Source: Anniella stebbinsi
Taxonomy: Eukaryota > Chordata > Lepidosauria > Squamata > Anniellidae
Length of the DNA stretch: 64,000 nucleotides
Direction: 5' to 3'
NCBI GenBank assembly: GCA_029215795.1
Contig: JARDYH010000002.1
Span: forward strand, 16,423,001 to 16,487,000
This document shows positions 32,424 to 43,828 of this stretch, piece by piece. Every line of letters starts with the position of its first letter. Position 1 is the stretch's first letter. Both the position numbers and the translations under genes were made by a program. Under the pieces are notes generated by a model. That model had not been told where the DNA came from. It searched no databases and was given only the letters and a program-made list of their open reading frames with translations.

Positions 32424-32789
32424 ATTATCTCAATGTTTATGGTTGGAGAAAAGGGAGGATTTGTAGAATACATTCCTCAGTTCAAAAATAATTATTAGTC
32501 CTCCAAAAAGGATTGACTTCAATCCCCAGCCAGAAAAATGCTGCCAGCTTTCAGTTTCTGTATACCATTTTTGCTAGGTTGTTATATCTATTGTGTAGTT
32601 TCTTGCTATTAACTACTTGTTTAGTTTCTGTTGAATATCTTATGCTTGATATACAATTAATATGTGATATAAAATGTTTACTTACCCCCATTCTTACAAT
32701 GAAGGACAACAGCAGACTTTGGGGTTTATACAGCAGGAAGCAGGATGTGATTGGTTCTTCATGATCACCTGATTCCCTGGCTAAAACGT

Positions 32790-33385
32790 TTCTGCTCTAA
32801 AGGTCCTTCTTAGCTCCCAGCTCATGTTGGTATATTAGGGAATGAAGTAGCGGATAGTACAGCAAAGGCCTTATCTAAGTCCTTTGCGGATGTTCAGTTG
32901 CCCTTGTCACACAGTGAAATTAAGAGCTCCCTGCAGAGGGAGTGTGTACTTAAATGGCAAAAACATTTAAATGGCAACTTGGTCAAGTTTGGCAAGTTTG
33001 TGTTTTTCGAGTATTAGCTGAGCATTGCGCAGCTTGAAGCCATCTGCTTGATATTGGGCGGGTGGAATTGGGCCTCTGTTCAGATTGTGGAGTAAGGGAG
33101 ACTGTTGATCACATTATATGGGATTGTATAAAATATTTGGGAGAACGGGAACCTTTTCTTCATTTGTTAAGGCAGAAAGGGGCTCCTATTGAGGACTTGT
33201 GTGTTCTCCTTAAGATTCCTGAGTTTGGATCCTGTGTGATCTCTGTCTTACGGCATTTTTTGCTAGCTGGTAATTTAGTCTGCAGTTTGTCAATTGTTTG
33301 ACTGAGCTAGTAGATGTCAGTAGGTGGTGGTAATAGGGCCTTCAGGTCTTGCTTCGCCATAAAACTGAAGAAGAAGAAGAAGAAG

Positions 33386-33416
<31 letters not shown>
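32790..33416 (+). mobile_element. LINE 3' end with RNase H and zinc-knuckle region
   Basis: The plus strand reads PAHVGILGNEVADSTAKAL from about 32820, the conserved RNase H end of I/R1/Jockey-type LINEs. After broken frames, 33062-33301 encodes a tail with C-x2-C-x7-H-x4-C (CSDCGVRETVDHIIWDC). The copy ends in (GAA)n at 33367-33416. 5'-truncated; clade not resolved. Confidence 0.65.
33367..33416. repeat. (GAA)n microsatellite at LINE 3' end
   Basis: About 16 GAA units following CATAAAACT; probably the LINE's own tail. Purine-only strand, so triplex-prone. Confidence 0.95.
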
Positions 33417-33417
<1 letters not shown>

Positions 33418-33835
33418 GTCCTTGCTAGCCATTAGTATAGTTTCTTCCTCTGCCCAGTTGCCTTGGTAGCACAGCAGGTAAGGAACTGGTGGCTGGATCC
33501 CTGGGCTCTTGGCTTAGCAGATCATTTCAAAGTATTAGTGAACCAATGAATTAGCTTCAGTCAATAATAGCTGAAGATATTGACAATTGCTCTATCATAT
33601 AAGCCCTTTACAGATGACATACAGGGATTAATGAACACACATGGTGGAGGATTAGAGGTGCAGTGACAGGCTCCATTCCTGACCTACATGTTTGTTCAAG
33701 GTCTGAACAGATCCTACAAATGTATGTGCATAGGAATCCTTGCATGCCATGGGGACCTTTGCTATTTCATATTTCTTAATCGGTTTGCATTTCATTACAT
33801 GTCTATACTGCCCAATAGCCAATTTGCTATAACAA
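33417..33835. other. No recognised feature
   Basis: No supportable frame or repeat. Confidence 0.3.
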
Positions 33836-33962
33836 CATATAGTTATGGCCACCAATTTGGATGGTTTTAAAAGGGAGTTAGATAAATTCCTGGAGGAGAA
33901 GGCTATCAATGGCTACTAGTCCTGATGGCTATGTGTTACCTCCAGTATCAGAGGCAGTTCTG
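33836..33962 (+). mobile_element. CR1 LINE 3' UTR fragment
   Basis: ATGGCCACCAATTTGGATGG, GGCTATCAATGGCTACTAGT and CAGTATCAGAGGCAG are the same CR1 3' words as at 22250-22370. Truncated at both ends. Confidence 0.75.
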
Positions 33963-34025
33963 CCCTTAAAGGCAATCTAAAAATAATTTTAAATTAAAAA
34001 AAACCCCAAGCCTTATAACAGCAAT

Positions 34026-34118
34026 TTACAATGCAATCCTATGCTTGTCTAGTCTGATGTAAGTCCTACTAAGTTCAATAGGACTTATGTCCAAGTAAGT
34101 TGTAGGATTGTAACCTTC
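34026..34118. mobile_element. Family Q short foldback
   Basis: GCAATCCTATGCTTGTC ... GTAGGATTGTAACC with inner AGTCCTACTAAGTTCAATAG. About 90 bp, palindromic. Confidence 0.65.
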
Positions 34119-34620
34119 GAAAGTTGCATGGATTTAAAGTGTATTTATTGAAATAAACCACCAAATAACTTGCAGATATAATAGCTGATGAACAATTATT
34201 TTCAATGTGCAGATTCAAGGTGCACTGGGGTCCAGGGATCAATATATTTCAGATTCCCATATGTGAACTTTAGAATTACATTGGTCCCATTCAGAGCTAG
34301 AGAAAAAACTGCCCTCAGTGCTTTGCATGATGGGTATAACTTGGCCATCATCCTATATCCCCCCCCACTTAGACCTAATTCTCACAAACAACAGATAAGG
34401 GGGTAATAAACCTGTTTCTACACTGTACCACTTCAGAGTGCACATGGTGAATGAAGAAATATTCATACAGATAGAAAACTAGTGTGTCAAGGAAAAGTGT
34501 AGGCTAGACTCCATAGTTTTTCTGCATGCAGAGAATTTCTTTTGTACGGAGAAGCATTCAGTCATGTATGACGTCCCAAACTGCCACTGGAAGTGGTACA
34601 GTCCTGATATGGGTTTATCG

Positions 34621-35168
34621 TGTTATTGTCAGGTCCCTCTTTCCCCTTGCGTTATTTGAAGTCAATAAAGAGGTCTGCTGTGAAATCAACAAAGCTTTAT
34701 TCAGGCAATAAACACCTTATCCCAGCTGAAGGGAGTCTAAAGGTTCTAAGAGACTTGTCCTGTAGGCAAGATTACGCAAAGCAAGCAAAACAGTTGTTCT
34801 TTCAAGGAAAGGGAAAGCCCATTTCTTTCAGTATGCCCTTAGGAAGACTGGTTCTGATCAAGCCGTTTCCAATCAATCAATCTGTCCGACCTCCCCTTCC
34901 CTTTCCTTGCCTCAGCCCGCCTTTCTCTCCTACGGAATCTCGCATCTACCAGGCTTTGCACGCCCTCCTCCTCGGAAGAAGCCTGATTCCCAGCTTGGGG
35001 TTTATTTACACCATCAGAGATAAGAGCTGGCAAAGGTTCAGTCGCAGCTGGGAAAGAGGCCATGGGAAGTAACTCTTCCACTCCTGGTATGGACAAGGAT
35101 GTTTCTAGTGCTGTCTCTTTGGCCTCAGAATCTGACTCTGCCCAAGGGGAGGGAGATTAGACACAACA
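34621..35168 (-). mobile_element. Solo LTR of a retrovirus-like or Gypsy-type element, 548 bp
   Basis: Minus-strand LTR: starts TGTTGTGTCT and ends GACAATAACA (TG...CA with short inverted ends). A polyadenylation signal AATAAA (34696-34701, plus-view TTTATT) lies about 75 bp before its 3' end. No matching TSD and no internal gene region on either side. The 150-aa plus-strand frame is antisense to the LTR and is not a gene. Confidence 0.65.
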
Positions 35169-35513
35169 GTCATAAGCTATTTGGGAGGCCTTTATCACTT
35201 AGCACAGGGATAGGGAAGCCTTTTTCAGCCTGAAAGCAAGCATACTGGAGGCTGTATGCCAGCAGTAGGCGTGGCCACTTCCAAAGTGGGTGTGTCCACC
35301 ATGATACTGGCATGTGATTCCTGGCATGATTGCCCAGACCCCTTGCAGATATTGGGACTTACTTCTGTGAGTAGACATCCATAGGATTGTACTGTATTTG
35401 TTATAGTGCCAGGGGGAAGTTTACAAAAAAGAAATTACCTGTGTTAGTGCTCCGTGCAGATGGAATCGTATTTAAAAAGTACTCACACTAACAATTTATA
35501 ATCCACACCTGCT
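35169..35513. other. No recognised feature except a Q-like remnant
   Basis: GTGAGTAGACATCCATAGGA near 35367 resembles half of a family Q foldback. Confidence 0.3.
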
Positions 35514-35622
35514 TTCTCCACCTGGTGCCCTCCAGAAGATTTGGACTTCAACTCCCTTCAGTCCCAGCTGGAATGACCAATGACCAAAACATTTGGAAGG
35601 CACCAGGTAAGGGAAGGCTGGT
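35514..35622. mobile_element. Family P foldback repeat
   Basis: CCACCTGGTGCCCTCCAGAA left and GGAAGGCACCAGGTAAGGGA right. About 110 bp. Confidence 0.6.
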
Positions 35623-35687
35623 CCAGGCAGTGCAGATGTTCCTCCTGCATGGGTTAGTACATTAACTAGAGACATTTCAGGCATTAT

Positions 35688-36283
35688 GAGCTCCTTCACA
35701 CCTAATTTCCCCCTGGTTTGCCTCCATGTTTTTTACCTCTGATGCATGTGCGCGTCAAGTTTATGAACGCTTTCACCTAAATAGCTGCTCTTTCGCTCGT
35801 TTGCTCTTCCACTCCGCTCCACTCTGCCCCTTCTCTTTTTCCCTCCAGTCAGGTCCTGTCAGATGAATACTTCAACCAGACCGCCTTTCTGCTGGGCAAC
35901 AATGGAACAAAGCTCTTTGGGGACATCAAGGGAGTACAATCTTGTCTCTGCAGAGATTTGGGTGTTGTATGATGTTAAAAAAGGCTTTCGAGCCTAGGAT
36001 GCAAGGTTTGGGTTTTATATTGAGGCTTGGAGCCGGCTGCTGGGAGAGATTGCTTTTCCCTGCCAGGACCTGATGCAATCCATTCAAGACCCCAGTTCCT
36101 TTAAAACTACATGGGCACATTAAATGCCTTAGGGAAAATAATCCAGACTTTTAACATTCTAGGAAAGGCTGGGGAAGAGGCAGGGTTTCAGCAGGACAGG
36201 CACAGCATCATGTGAGTACCATCCTGCAAATCCGCACACCAGGCATGGCGAGAGTGCACAAAATTGCTGGTGTGATGGAGCTC
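35688..36283 (+). mobile_element. Family G element, 596 bp, TSD TAT
   Basis: Ends GAGCTCCTTCACACC and GGTGTGATGGAGCTC; TAT duplicated (35685-35687, 36284-36286). Co-linear with 18187-18803. Non-coding. Confidence 0.9.
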
Positions 36284-36773
36284 TATATCACCACGAGAAA
36301 GAAGGCCGCAGTTGTACTGATAAGCAATGAAAAGTGCCAAAGCATACAACCGCATCAATCAGCCACATGGAGCACCAGATAGATAAGCATTTTTTTTTAC
36401 ATTTAAATCAACCTGCAGGCTGATAGTGCTGCCAACTTTCAATGATGCCCATCTAGAACCACTTTGGCGACTTCAGCCATCTAGACATTCCTGGAAAAGG
36501 AAATAAAAGGATGTTGTCTAAGTTTATTAACGGTCAAGAATTTTGCATAAACTTGAAGGCAGTACGATAGAGTTCTTATTACCCATGAGTATATCTGTTC
36601 ATTTGTTTGCCCTGGTATGGCTATTGGTCAAAGAGTTTTTGGTGCATTAGGAAAACATGCAAACTGTGTTTCACTGAGACCATAGTGGTGAATTGGGGGA
36701 GGAATTCACACAAGAGCTCTGTCATACCCTTAGAAAGTGGTGGTCCCTGAAAAGGCTTAGAAAGACCTTGCCT
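36284..36773. other. No recognised feature
   Basis: No frames or repeat ends seen. Confidence 0.3.
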
Positions 36774-37093
36774 TAGGCTGACCAGATAAAATCCAGGTCA
36801 GGGCTCATGTAACTTTAACAGTTGTAGAGAAAAGGGAATTTCAGCCAGTGTCATTTGTATGCAATTAGTTCCTGGTGATATTCCCTCTTCATCACAACAG
36901 TTAAAGGTGCAGGCACTATACTAGAGTGACCATATACAAAAGAAGGCAGGGCTCCTCCAGCCTTAACTGTTGTGATGAAGAGGGAATTTCACCAGGAACT
37001 AATTGCATGCAAATAACACTGGCTGAAATTCCCTTTTCTCTACAACTGTTAAAGTTACATGTGCCCTGACCTGGATTTTATCTGGTCACCCTA
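36774..37093. mobile_element. Family A palindromic hAT element, 320 bp, perfect 8-bp TSD
   Basis: TAGGCTGACC ... GGTCACCCTA; CCTTGCCT duplicated exactly (36766-36773, 37094-37101). Confidence 0.95.
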
Positions 37094-37539
37094 CCTTGCC
37101 TTCATCCTTTTTCTTTCTTCTTCCAGGATTTGCTAGAAGGCTAAAGCATAGAAATTGGTCCCAGCTGTGCCTCATTCCAAGTCAGAATTTCAGTTTTCTT
37201 TAAATACAAAAAGCACATACCTGTATGGATGCTCTATGCGGCTTGTGTAATAGCTCTTTCATACTACCTGAACAATGACAAAGGCTTGGTCTGGAACCCT
37301 ATTGAGCCTCACAGTGACCTCTGTGAACCTGTCTTGCCTGGCGGTCTGTAACTTTTATATCTGCTTTTTCTGCTCTCTTGGTGACCTTTTCTCTCAGCCT
37401 TCCTTGAATTCCTTCTTCGTGTTCCCAGTCTTATCTTGTTTGTCTTGAGCCCAGGAGGCACTGCAAAGGCTGTAGCAGTGCTTTAATGTACTCTTGATGG
37501 TCCAACTCCATCATAAAAGCAAGCTTCAAACTGAGAAAA

Positions 37540-37655
37540 ACAATTCGTCTATCTAATCCAGTGCTGCGTACTTTGACTAGCAGTTATCGCCAACATCTTG
37601 GGATCTGTTCATCTGGAGATGGGAGTGATTTGAATTTGCAGCCTTCTGCATAGTG
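37540..37655 (-). mobile_element. tRNA-derived SINE fragment, degraded
   Basis: Reverse of the SINE at 43829: ACTTTGACTAGCAGTTATC and TGCAGCCTTCTGCAT match the complement of its tail and its 'ATGCAGAAGGT' part. Heavily decayed. Confidence 0.5.
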
Positions 37656-37779
37656 ATGAGATAAAATGTTAATTTCAACTCAATTTTGATAAGGATTTAC
37701 CGACGTTTGCAAAATTCTGCATATTTGGGACGAAAAGAATTTGGGATTAAGCCATAATAATAATAATTGAAAGAAGAAT

Positions 37780-38863
37780 AATCAGCAGGGAAGAATGAGG
37801 AAGAGGTCTGCTGAACACTGACACAATTCATGCTAAACAGATAAAATCACTCAGAGAAGTCTTCCACACCAAAAACACCCCCATTCATAATGCCATAGCG
37901 ACAGCCGATAAAAATTACACTCCACTCAACCTAGCACTACAAAACGAAGACCAAACACAACCACTCACACTCACAGAGAAAAAAGAAAAATGGGCACAAA
38001 AAGCACTCCATGGGAAGCACTACAACATAATACAGAACCCACAAATAAACAAAGAACAATCAAACGAATGGCTCAGGAAGGGTGAGCTATTTCCAGAAAC
38101 AGAAGGATACCTAATAGCCATACAGGATCAAGTCATAGCAACCATGAACTACCAAAAATACATCATAAAAGATAACAGTGTAACAACAGATTTATGTAAG
38201 AAATGTAATCAATTCCAAGAAACAATAAACCATGTAACAGGAGGATGTAAAATTCTGGCAGGAATGGACCATATGGACAGAAAAAATACAGCTGCAAAAA
38301 CAATTCACCAACAACTAGCCATCAATTTCAACCTCATCAAACAATCTACACCATACTATACATACTCACCCGAAATAATCTTAGAAAATGCAGATCATAA
38401 AATATACTGGGACAGAACAATTCATACTGCCAGTACAATACCTTGCAACCAACCAGACAAAACTTACATAAAAAAGAAAAACACCTCATTGACATAGCAA
38501 TACCTAATGTCAAAAATGTTGTGGAAAAGGAAGAGGAAAAGAGAGAAATATATACACCACTGCCTGTGGAAGTTAAGGTACTATGGCAACAGGAAAAGGT
38601 CACAAGTATTCTGTTAGACACATCAGTCACTGGCATCACATCAAAAAATTATACAGAAAACCTTCAGAAACTGGGCCTACCAAACTACATCCACACCAAC
38701 ATCCACAAAGCAGTCATACTTAAAACATGCTCAGTTGTCAGGAAATTCCTGAATCAGTAAAAGACAGCATGACTTGGCAAAGCCTATCATGTCCATCTAG
38801 AACACCTGCCCAAGTGAGAAAAGATAATAATAATAATAATAATAATAATGATAATAATAATAG
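37780..38863 (+). mobile_element. R4-like LINE, C-terminus with RLE endonuclease
   Basis: The frame is open from about 37802 to 38494 without a nearby Met start, as expected for 5' truncation. It carries a conserved AQDQ-like IAIQDQV motif, a C-x2-C-x8-H-x4-C knuckle (LCKKCNQF...H...C) and then QPDKTYIKKK. After one frame change in an A-rich run near 38470-38480, the second frame gives LIDIAIP and runs to 38760. PD...K...IDIAIP is the restriction-like endonuclease core of R2/R4-clade LINEs. The tail is (AAT)n at 38825-38862. The coding strand is strikingly A-rich. Confidence 0.75.
38825..38862. repeat. (AAT)n microsatellite, LINE tail
   Basis: Triplet run with one ATG interruption, directly after the R4-like 3' UTR. 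Confidence 0.9.
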
Positions 38864-38948
38864 TCAGAGTAAACAAAACTGACATAACCAACCCTCCAGG
38901 CTCAGGACTTTGATTGCTTTGCTCTTAAAAGTCTGGGTTTGAGACTCT

Positions 38949-39075
38949 GGCAGGAACTACACTACTGCTTTAAAATGGTTCAAAACAGTTTATAACAGTA
39001 GTGACAACTGTTGGGGCCCAGGACACACTCCATAGACAGTTTTCAAAATGTTTTCAAAGTGTCGTATCTTGCTTG
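38949..39075. mobile_element. Family B foldback MITE, right end decayed
   Basis: GGCAGGAACTACACTACTGC left, centre TTGGGGCCCAGGACACACTC; the right end is degenerate (GTCGTATCTTGC). Confidence 0.7.
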
Positions 39076-40475
39076 GTATAGATCGGGTGTATTCAATTAT
39101 GGTAGTTCTCAGCTAGGGTTGTCACCTCTTTTTTATTTTACATTTAACAGTTATATGTCAGGCAGATACTCATGGTCTTCCCCATGCTAGGAATAGCTGT
39201 ACCTATTGAATTTGAGAATATAATTCATTTTTAGTAAGAATTCACAAAGCTTTTCATACTCAGGAGGGAAAGTACTGGAAAAATCATTTGCAAGAAAAGC
39301 AGAACAGAGAGATTCCTTCATCCCTACTTCTGCATATGAAATCCACGCTCTCCTGAACCAATGCCCCTTCTACATCCTGGGCTCCAAACCTGCAAATATT
39401 GCTCATATCCCTAACCGGCCCATGGTACCTTCTGTCACAAAGATTTTCTTGAGTTGATAGTGGAATAATAATACAAATGATTTTTCAAACTGGCATTCGT
39501 TCCGGATTTGAGAGGGTGCTGGAAGTTTTCTTTCTTTGCATAGTAGTGTTTTGGGAATAGATAAGAAGGTAAAGTGGATGGAACAGAATGCAGTGTGTCA
39601 GCACACTTTTCTTGGGCTGTTTTTAGTACAATAGGTGACGGTGAAATTAGGAACACTGTATTGTACTGTGCTACAAGGCTATAATATGAAAAGAGTCCTT
39701 TAAGCTCCATAGACTCCCTCCGTGTTGTACAAACTGCATCGAATGGAAGACCTCCACTGTCACTGTGTACCTCAACATATTTGCAAACTCAACATTTTTT
39801 TTTTTGTATTAAACCGAACAATCTTGGTGTGTGTGCAGGCGTGTGCATATTTTCCTTCCTTCCTGATACAAATGAAAGGTAAAGTGTAAGAGGTTTTAAA
39901 ATTGGCATGGAAAAAGTAATGCGTGAAATCGTTGCTGACATCCCTGTTTTCCCAGTGGAGGAAGAGCAGAGCCTTCCTGGATGAGACTGAAGGTGCTTTA
40001 ATTGAGTCCTATGAGAAGTCAGGAAGAGAGCTTAAAAGCTATGAAAGGAAGTGGTAGATTCCAAAACACACCAGAGGGAGGAAGCGTAAACTCATGTGTA
40101 TCGGTTTAACGTACAGCTCGTTTTTAGACATGTTACCTGGACTCTAAGACTGCAATCTTATGCATGTGGGGGTAAGCCCCACTGAACTCGATGGGATGAC
40201 TTCTGGCTAAACATATAGGATTGGGCTGCAGATCCTGATATGTCTAATGAGGCTAACCCCCCAAGAAGGGTTCACAAGACTGCAGCTTTACAAATCAATA
40301 AGTGCCAGTATATTATCATTAACACATAGCTAGAACAAAAAAACTTTCAATGAGGGTACCCATAACACAATGGTGTGGTTTATCCCAATCCCCTAACAGG
40401 AGTGCTCCTGTTCACAGACCCCACCAGGCTGAAACAAGAGCCTGGTAGCACTATTTGAACTTTACATAGACACGT
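39076..40475. other. Mostly unrecognised
   Basis: A family Q foldback at 40146-40242 (CTGCAATCTTATGCATG ... AGGATTGGGCTGCAG) and a T-run at about 39798 are the only features seen. The 91-aa minus frame at 39710-39435 has no recognised domain. Confidence 0.35.
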
Positions 40476-41042
40476 GTCATAGATCAATGGCACATCATAT
40501 GCTTTTCATGGAAAAAGGTCCCAGGTTCAATCCTCAGCAACTCCAGGTAGGGTTTGGAAGGGACCCCTGACAAAAACTCTGGAGAACCACAGTCCCAATT
40601 CTGAATTAGACAGACCGGTGGTCTTGTTACAGTAATTAATCGGAGACCAGTCCAAAGTTCAAGTTCCAAACAGATAGCCTTTATTTGCCAGCAAAGTCCA
40701 CAGTCTGGAATCGTTCCACAGACTGCAGCCCCTCCTAATGGGTGAAGCAGCCTGATATACATTTCAAGCAAACAGGAAATATGCGTGTCATACACAGGAT
40801 AATGCGCGCGCAACATGACGTTATGGTAGCCTAGGTGTTGCCTTATATGGTCTGGAACTGTTTCTCTAGGTCAGGTCACATAGTTTGCTGTTTGCATACA
40901 ACTGCATCGAAGCTACTTATGAGAGAAAACAAAGAGAACACAAAATGGGGGGGGCATTACTCAAAATGGAGTCACTTTGGTCAAGCTGACTGGGGCCAGT
41001 TCCCTCACAGTCTGACTTGGTATAAGGCAGTATCCTGTGCCC
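40476..41042 (+). mobile_element. tRNA-derived SINE split by a solo LTR
   Basis: The left part (40476-40624) has the B-box-like GGTTCAATCC, CTCCAGGTAGGG and GACAGACCGGTGGTCT. The right part (41010-41042) continues GTCTGACTTGGTATAAGGCA. Compared with the intact-order copy at 43829, the break falls inside 'GGTCTGA', where a 385-bp LTR has duplicated GTCT. Confidence 0.8.
40625..41009 (-). mobile_element. Solo LTR, 385 bp, TSD GTCT
   Basis: Minus-strand LTR beginning TGTGAGGGAACTGG and ending ATTACTGTAACA (TG...CA). AATAAA lies at 40680-40685 (plus-view TTTATT), about 55 bp before the end. GTCT is duplicated (40621-40624, 41010-41013), and it interrupts a SINE. LTR superfamily (ERV or Gypsy) undetermined. 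Confidence 0.8.
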
Positions 41043-41104
41043 CATTGTTCTTTCCCTCCCTCCTGAACCCTTTCACTACTCCGCTATATAATGGTAAAAG
41101 GATT

Positions 41105-41400
41105 AGGATCAGGGTGGGCAGTACTGGCATTCTCCAACCATTGGGACATTTAGGCATGATCCTATGCATGTTTAGATAGAAAAAAAGGTCTGGGGAATGC
41201 TGGGAATTGTAGAACTTTTTTTGTTGAAACTTGTATAGGATGGTGCTTTTAGGGTAGAACCCAACATAAGTCCTTCTTGGAGTAGGCCCATTGATATGAA
41301 CAGGACGTAAGATAGTCACGACTAAGCTAAGTTCCATTAATTTCAATGGATCTACTCTGTGTAGGATTTATCTTGGATTTTACCCTTAGATTACCAGGGA
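41105..41400. mobile_element. Overlapping short foldback remnants (P and Q types)
   Basis: CAGGGTGGGCAGTACTGGC (P-like start), GATCCTATGCATGTTTAGAT (Q-like) and a further pair GTAGAACCCAACATAAGTCC / GATCTACTCTGTGTAGGAT. Boundaries unclear. Confidence 0.35.
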
Positions 41401-41807
41401 TGATGCCCTGGTAATCCAGGGCATCGTTCCTGCTAATTACCAGCACTGCCACCTCTTTCAGACTTCCCTGTTCCTTCTGAGTTCTGCAATCCTCACAGTA
41501 GCTGGGGTGGGTGATGGATTTCCCCAGCAACAGTATATTGTTATGAATTATCCTCTGTTGCAATGCGAAGTATTTTTTGGTGGTTTGGTCTTGAATGGGC
41601 AATTAAAATCCACTACCTGTACAAATGACCTCTGCAAATGACCTGGTGGACATGTAAACTGCTAGAACTGGTTCATTGATATGGGTCAACATTGCTGCCT
41701 ACATCTTTGGAATGCCTTTGGGGGCATGGCTGTGGGAATTGTGATGAAAAGCATTTGGTCTTCAAAATTTACCACTGTACCACTGGCTTCTTCTAAGATA
41801 GTGGGCC

Positions 41808-42185
41808 TGTTCAGCCATCATGCTAACCCACCAAACATGGTGGGTTAGCATGTCATGTGGCAGGTGTCCCCTCCAACGATCAGAGTACCCACATCCTCTC
41901 CCAACCAGCTGCAGGAGGGTTAGCGGCTGCCTACATAGTTCCACATAGTTCCCATGTTGTTTGGCAGGAACTTGGTGGGTTTTTCTCATCATTTCAGGGA
42001 ATGGGGGAAATAAAAAATGGTGGTGCCCATAGAATCCACTGGCAAGACCGACTGCTGTTTCTGGTGACGCTCTTGCTGCGATGGACTTTCTCTATGGTTG
42101 GCAGCTATTTGTCTTTTTCTTTTTTTTAATGGAGCTGTGGAAAATGTTCTGGATTCAGACAACATGCTAACCCGTGGTTCAATAA
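41808..42185. mobile_element. Family E-like element, broken
   Basis: GGGCCTGTTCAGCCATCATG start, a tight palindrome with arms CATGCTAACCCACC / GGTGGGTTAGCATG (41819-41852), and a second CAGACAACATGCTAACCCGT near 42155. The right terminus is not resolved. Confidence 0.4.
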
Positions 42186-42599
42186 CAACCCACACTCAAC
42201 CACTGAGTGTGGGGTCCTGCCTTCACAGCGCCGTGTTGATGCCACTCTGCTGCCAAACCCCATGGTATCATTGCTGTGGGGTGGTGGCAAGTAATCTTCA
42301 CAAGAGGAGGCAGCATGGGCTTTCTGGTGGCGATTAAGGTCACAGGCCCACCCCCAGCCCCTCACCCAATCAGAGATCACCTTCTGCCAGGGAACACCCC
42401 CAGTGCGACGCCAGAATGAGGTCAGACAGCGGAAGAGCTGTATTGACCTCTCTGAGGTTATCTTCAACCACTTGCTGCTTCTGCCCTTGTCTCGTTTTTA
42501 CTATTTAGGCCCTACAGCACCACAGCCCAGCAACCTGGCCTCCAGATAACTTCTTTATACTGCTGCCACTAGTACTTTCTCAGGTACACCCACAGACCA

Positions 42600-43095
42600 C
42601 ACCAGGAGAGTGAATTAACAAGGATTTATTGATAAGAAATTGCGCGTCAACAAGCTCAATGGTTACTTCAGTTCAATTGTGTATCGGTTACAAGGTTTCA
42701 ATGCTTATTGGTTTCAGTCAGAACTCTTATACTTTAACAAACTGTTCTTTATTTAATCTATCCTCTAAAATTTTATCTCAGTCTCTCAATTCTCACAAAT
42801 CTCTTTCAACGTCTCTCTCAAAAATCCCCCTCAAATCTTCCCCCAATCAACTCTGTCAGCTCTCTCTGTCAGACACAGATATACACTCTACTCACTCTCT
42901 AGCTCCTCCCACTCTTACACAGCCAGCTAATCCAGGCACTTCAACCAACCTGCTAATCAACACTCACCTTCTATTGGGGCACACAGCCAGCCAATCCAGG
43001 AACTCCCCCACAGCTAGCTAATCACTCTATACTTACTAAGACTTATAACCACAAACAGTAAGTACATTTTGGTCTAGTTATTTACTTTACGTGTT
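42600..43095 (-). mobile_element. Possible LTR-like region
   Basis: Minus view has CAATAAATCCTTGTTAATTC near 42628, like an LTR polyadenylation region, followed by pyrimidine-rich plus-strand sequence with repeated CCAGCTAATCCAGG / CCAGCCAATCCAGG. No paired ends or TSD established. Confidence 0.3.
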
Positions 43096-43828
43096 ATTGT
43101 TCTTAACCATTTTTAAAGATATAAACAAATGCATATCACAAACAATAAACTTTGCAATATATGTACAACCACAAACAGTAGAACATCACAACCTCACTCC
43201 AGCAGGAAAAGTTGGGGTAAGTCCCTGACTTTTCCAGTGTGCAGCCTCGCAGGAAAGCCCCATGCCCAATGCAGAACCACCACACAGCCACCATGGAGCT
43301 TTTAAAGTGTATAGACAGCCCCTGGATTAGCATGTTGTGTAAACACCCCCACTGACCAGGTTCACACAACGGGGAGGCAGTTAACAAGCCACGGGGGCTT
43401 GTTAACTAGGCTGCATCCAGGGGGATTTGTAGAATTACCCTCAGCAGTGCAACTTGTCTTATGGTGTTAATCCAGCCAGGGTGGGTTGTTACCCATGGGA
43501 ACATGCCACCCTGGGCAGTTTTGTACAACATGAAAAGCTGCACTGGTGAAGGTAATTATGCAGATCACCCCGGCATGGAGTGTGTTTGCTCCACTCCCTC
43601 CACTATTTTGGCCATCCTTCTAGATGGATGGCTCCTGCTGCTTTTAGTCAAAAGATATTGTCTGTCTACTCTGTCTTTCCCTCCTTATTAAGTTTTCTTC
43701 GGTAAGAAAAAAGATTAAATGTGGTGGGAAAACATGGAAGGGTTACAAATGGAAGTTGGCATCTGGACCCTTGTTAATATCTGTGAATGAGGAAGGGCAA
43801 TTGCATAATAAAAGCCTCATCTGAAGCC

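Larger units (their letters stand above)
31868..32692 (-). mobile_element. Penelope-like candidate: 148-bp inverted arms, 17-bp TSD
   Basis: The 17-mer CTTACAATGAAGGACAA occurs exactly at 31851-31867 and 32693-32709. Between them, left arm 31958-32105 and right arm 32546-32693 are inverted copies with few differences. A J element (32198-32423) is nested in the spacer. The minus strand of the spacer holds a hammerhead-like core (32163-32183). Inverted, partly truncated terminal copies and variable-length TSDs are known for Penelope-like elements. No RT or GIY-YIG frame is present, so the assignment is inference. Confidence 0.55.

Noticed and set aside
34620..35072. 150-aa plus frame
   Set aside because: Antisense to a minus-strand LTR with its polyadenylation signal.
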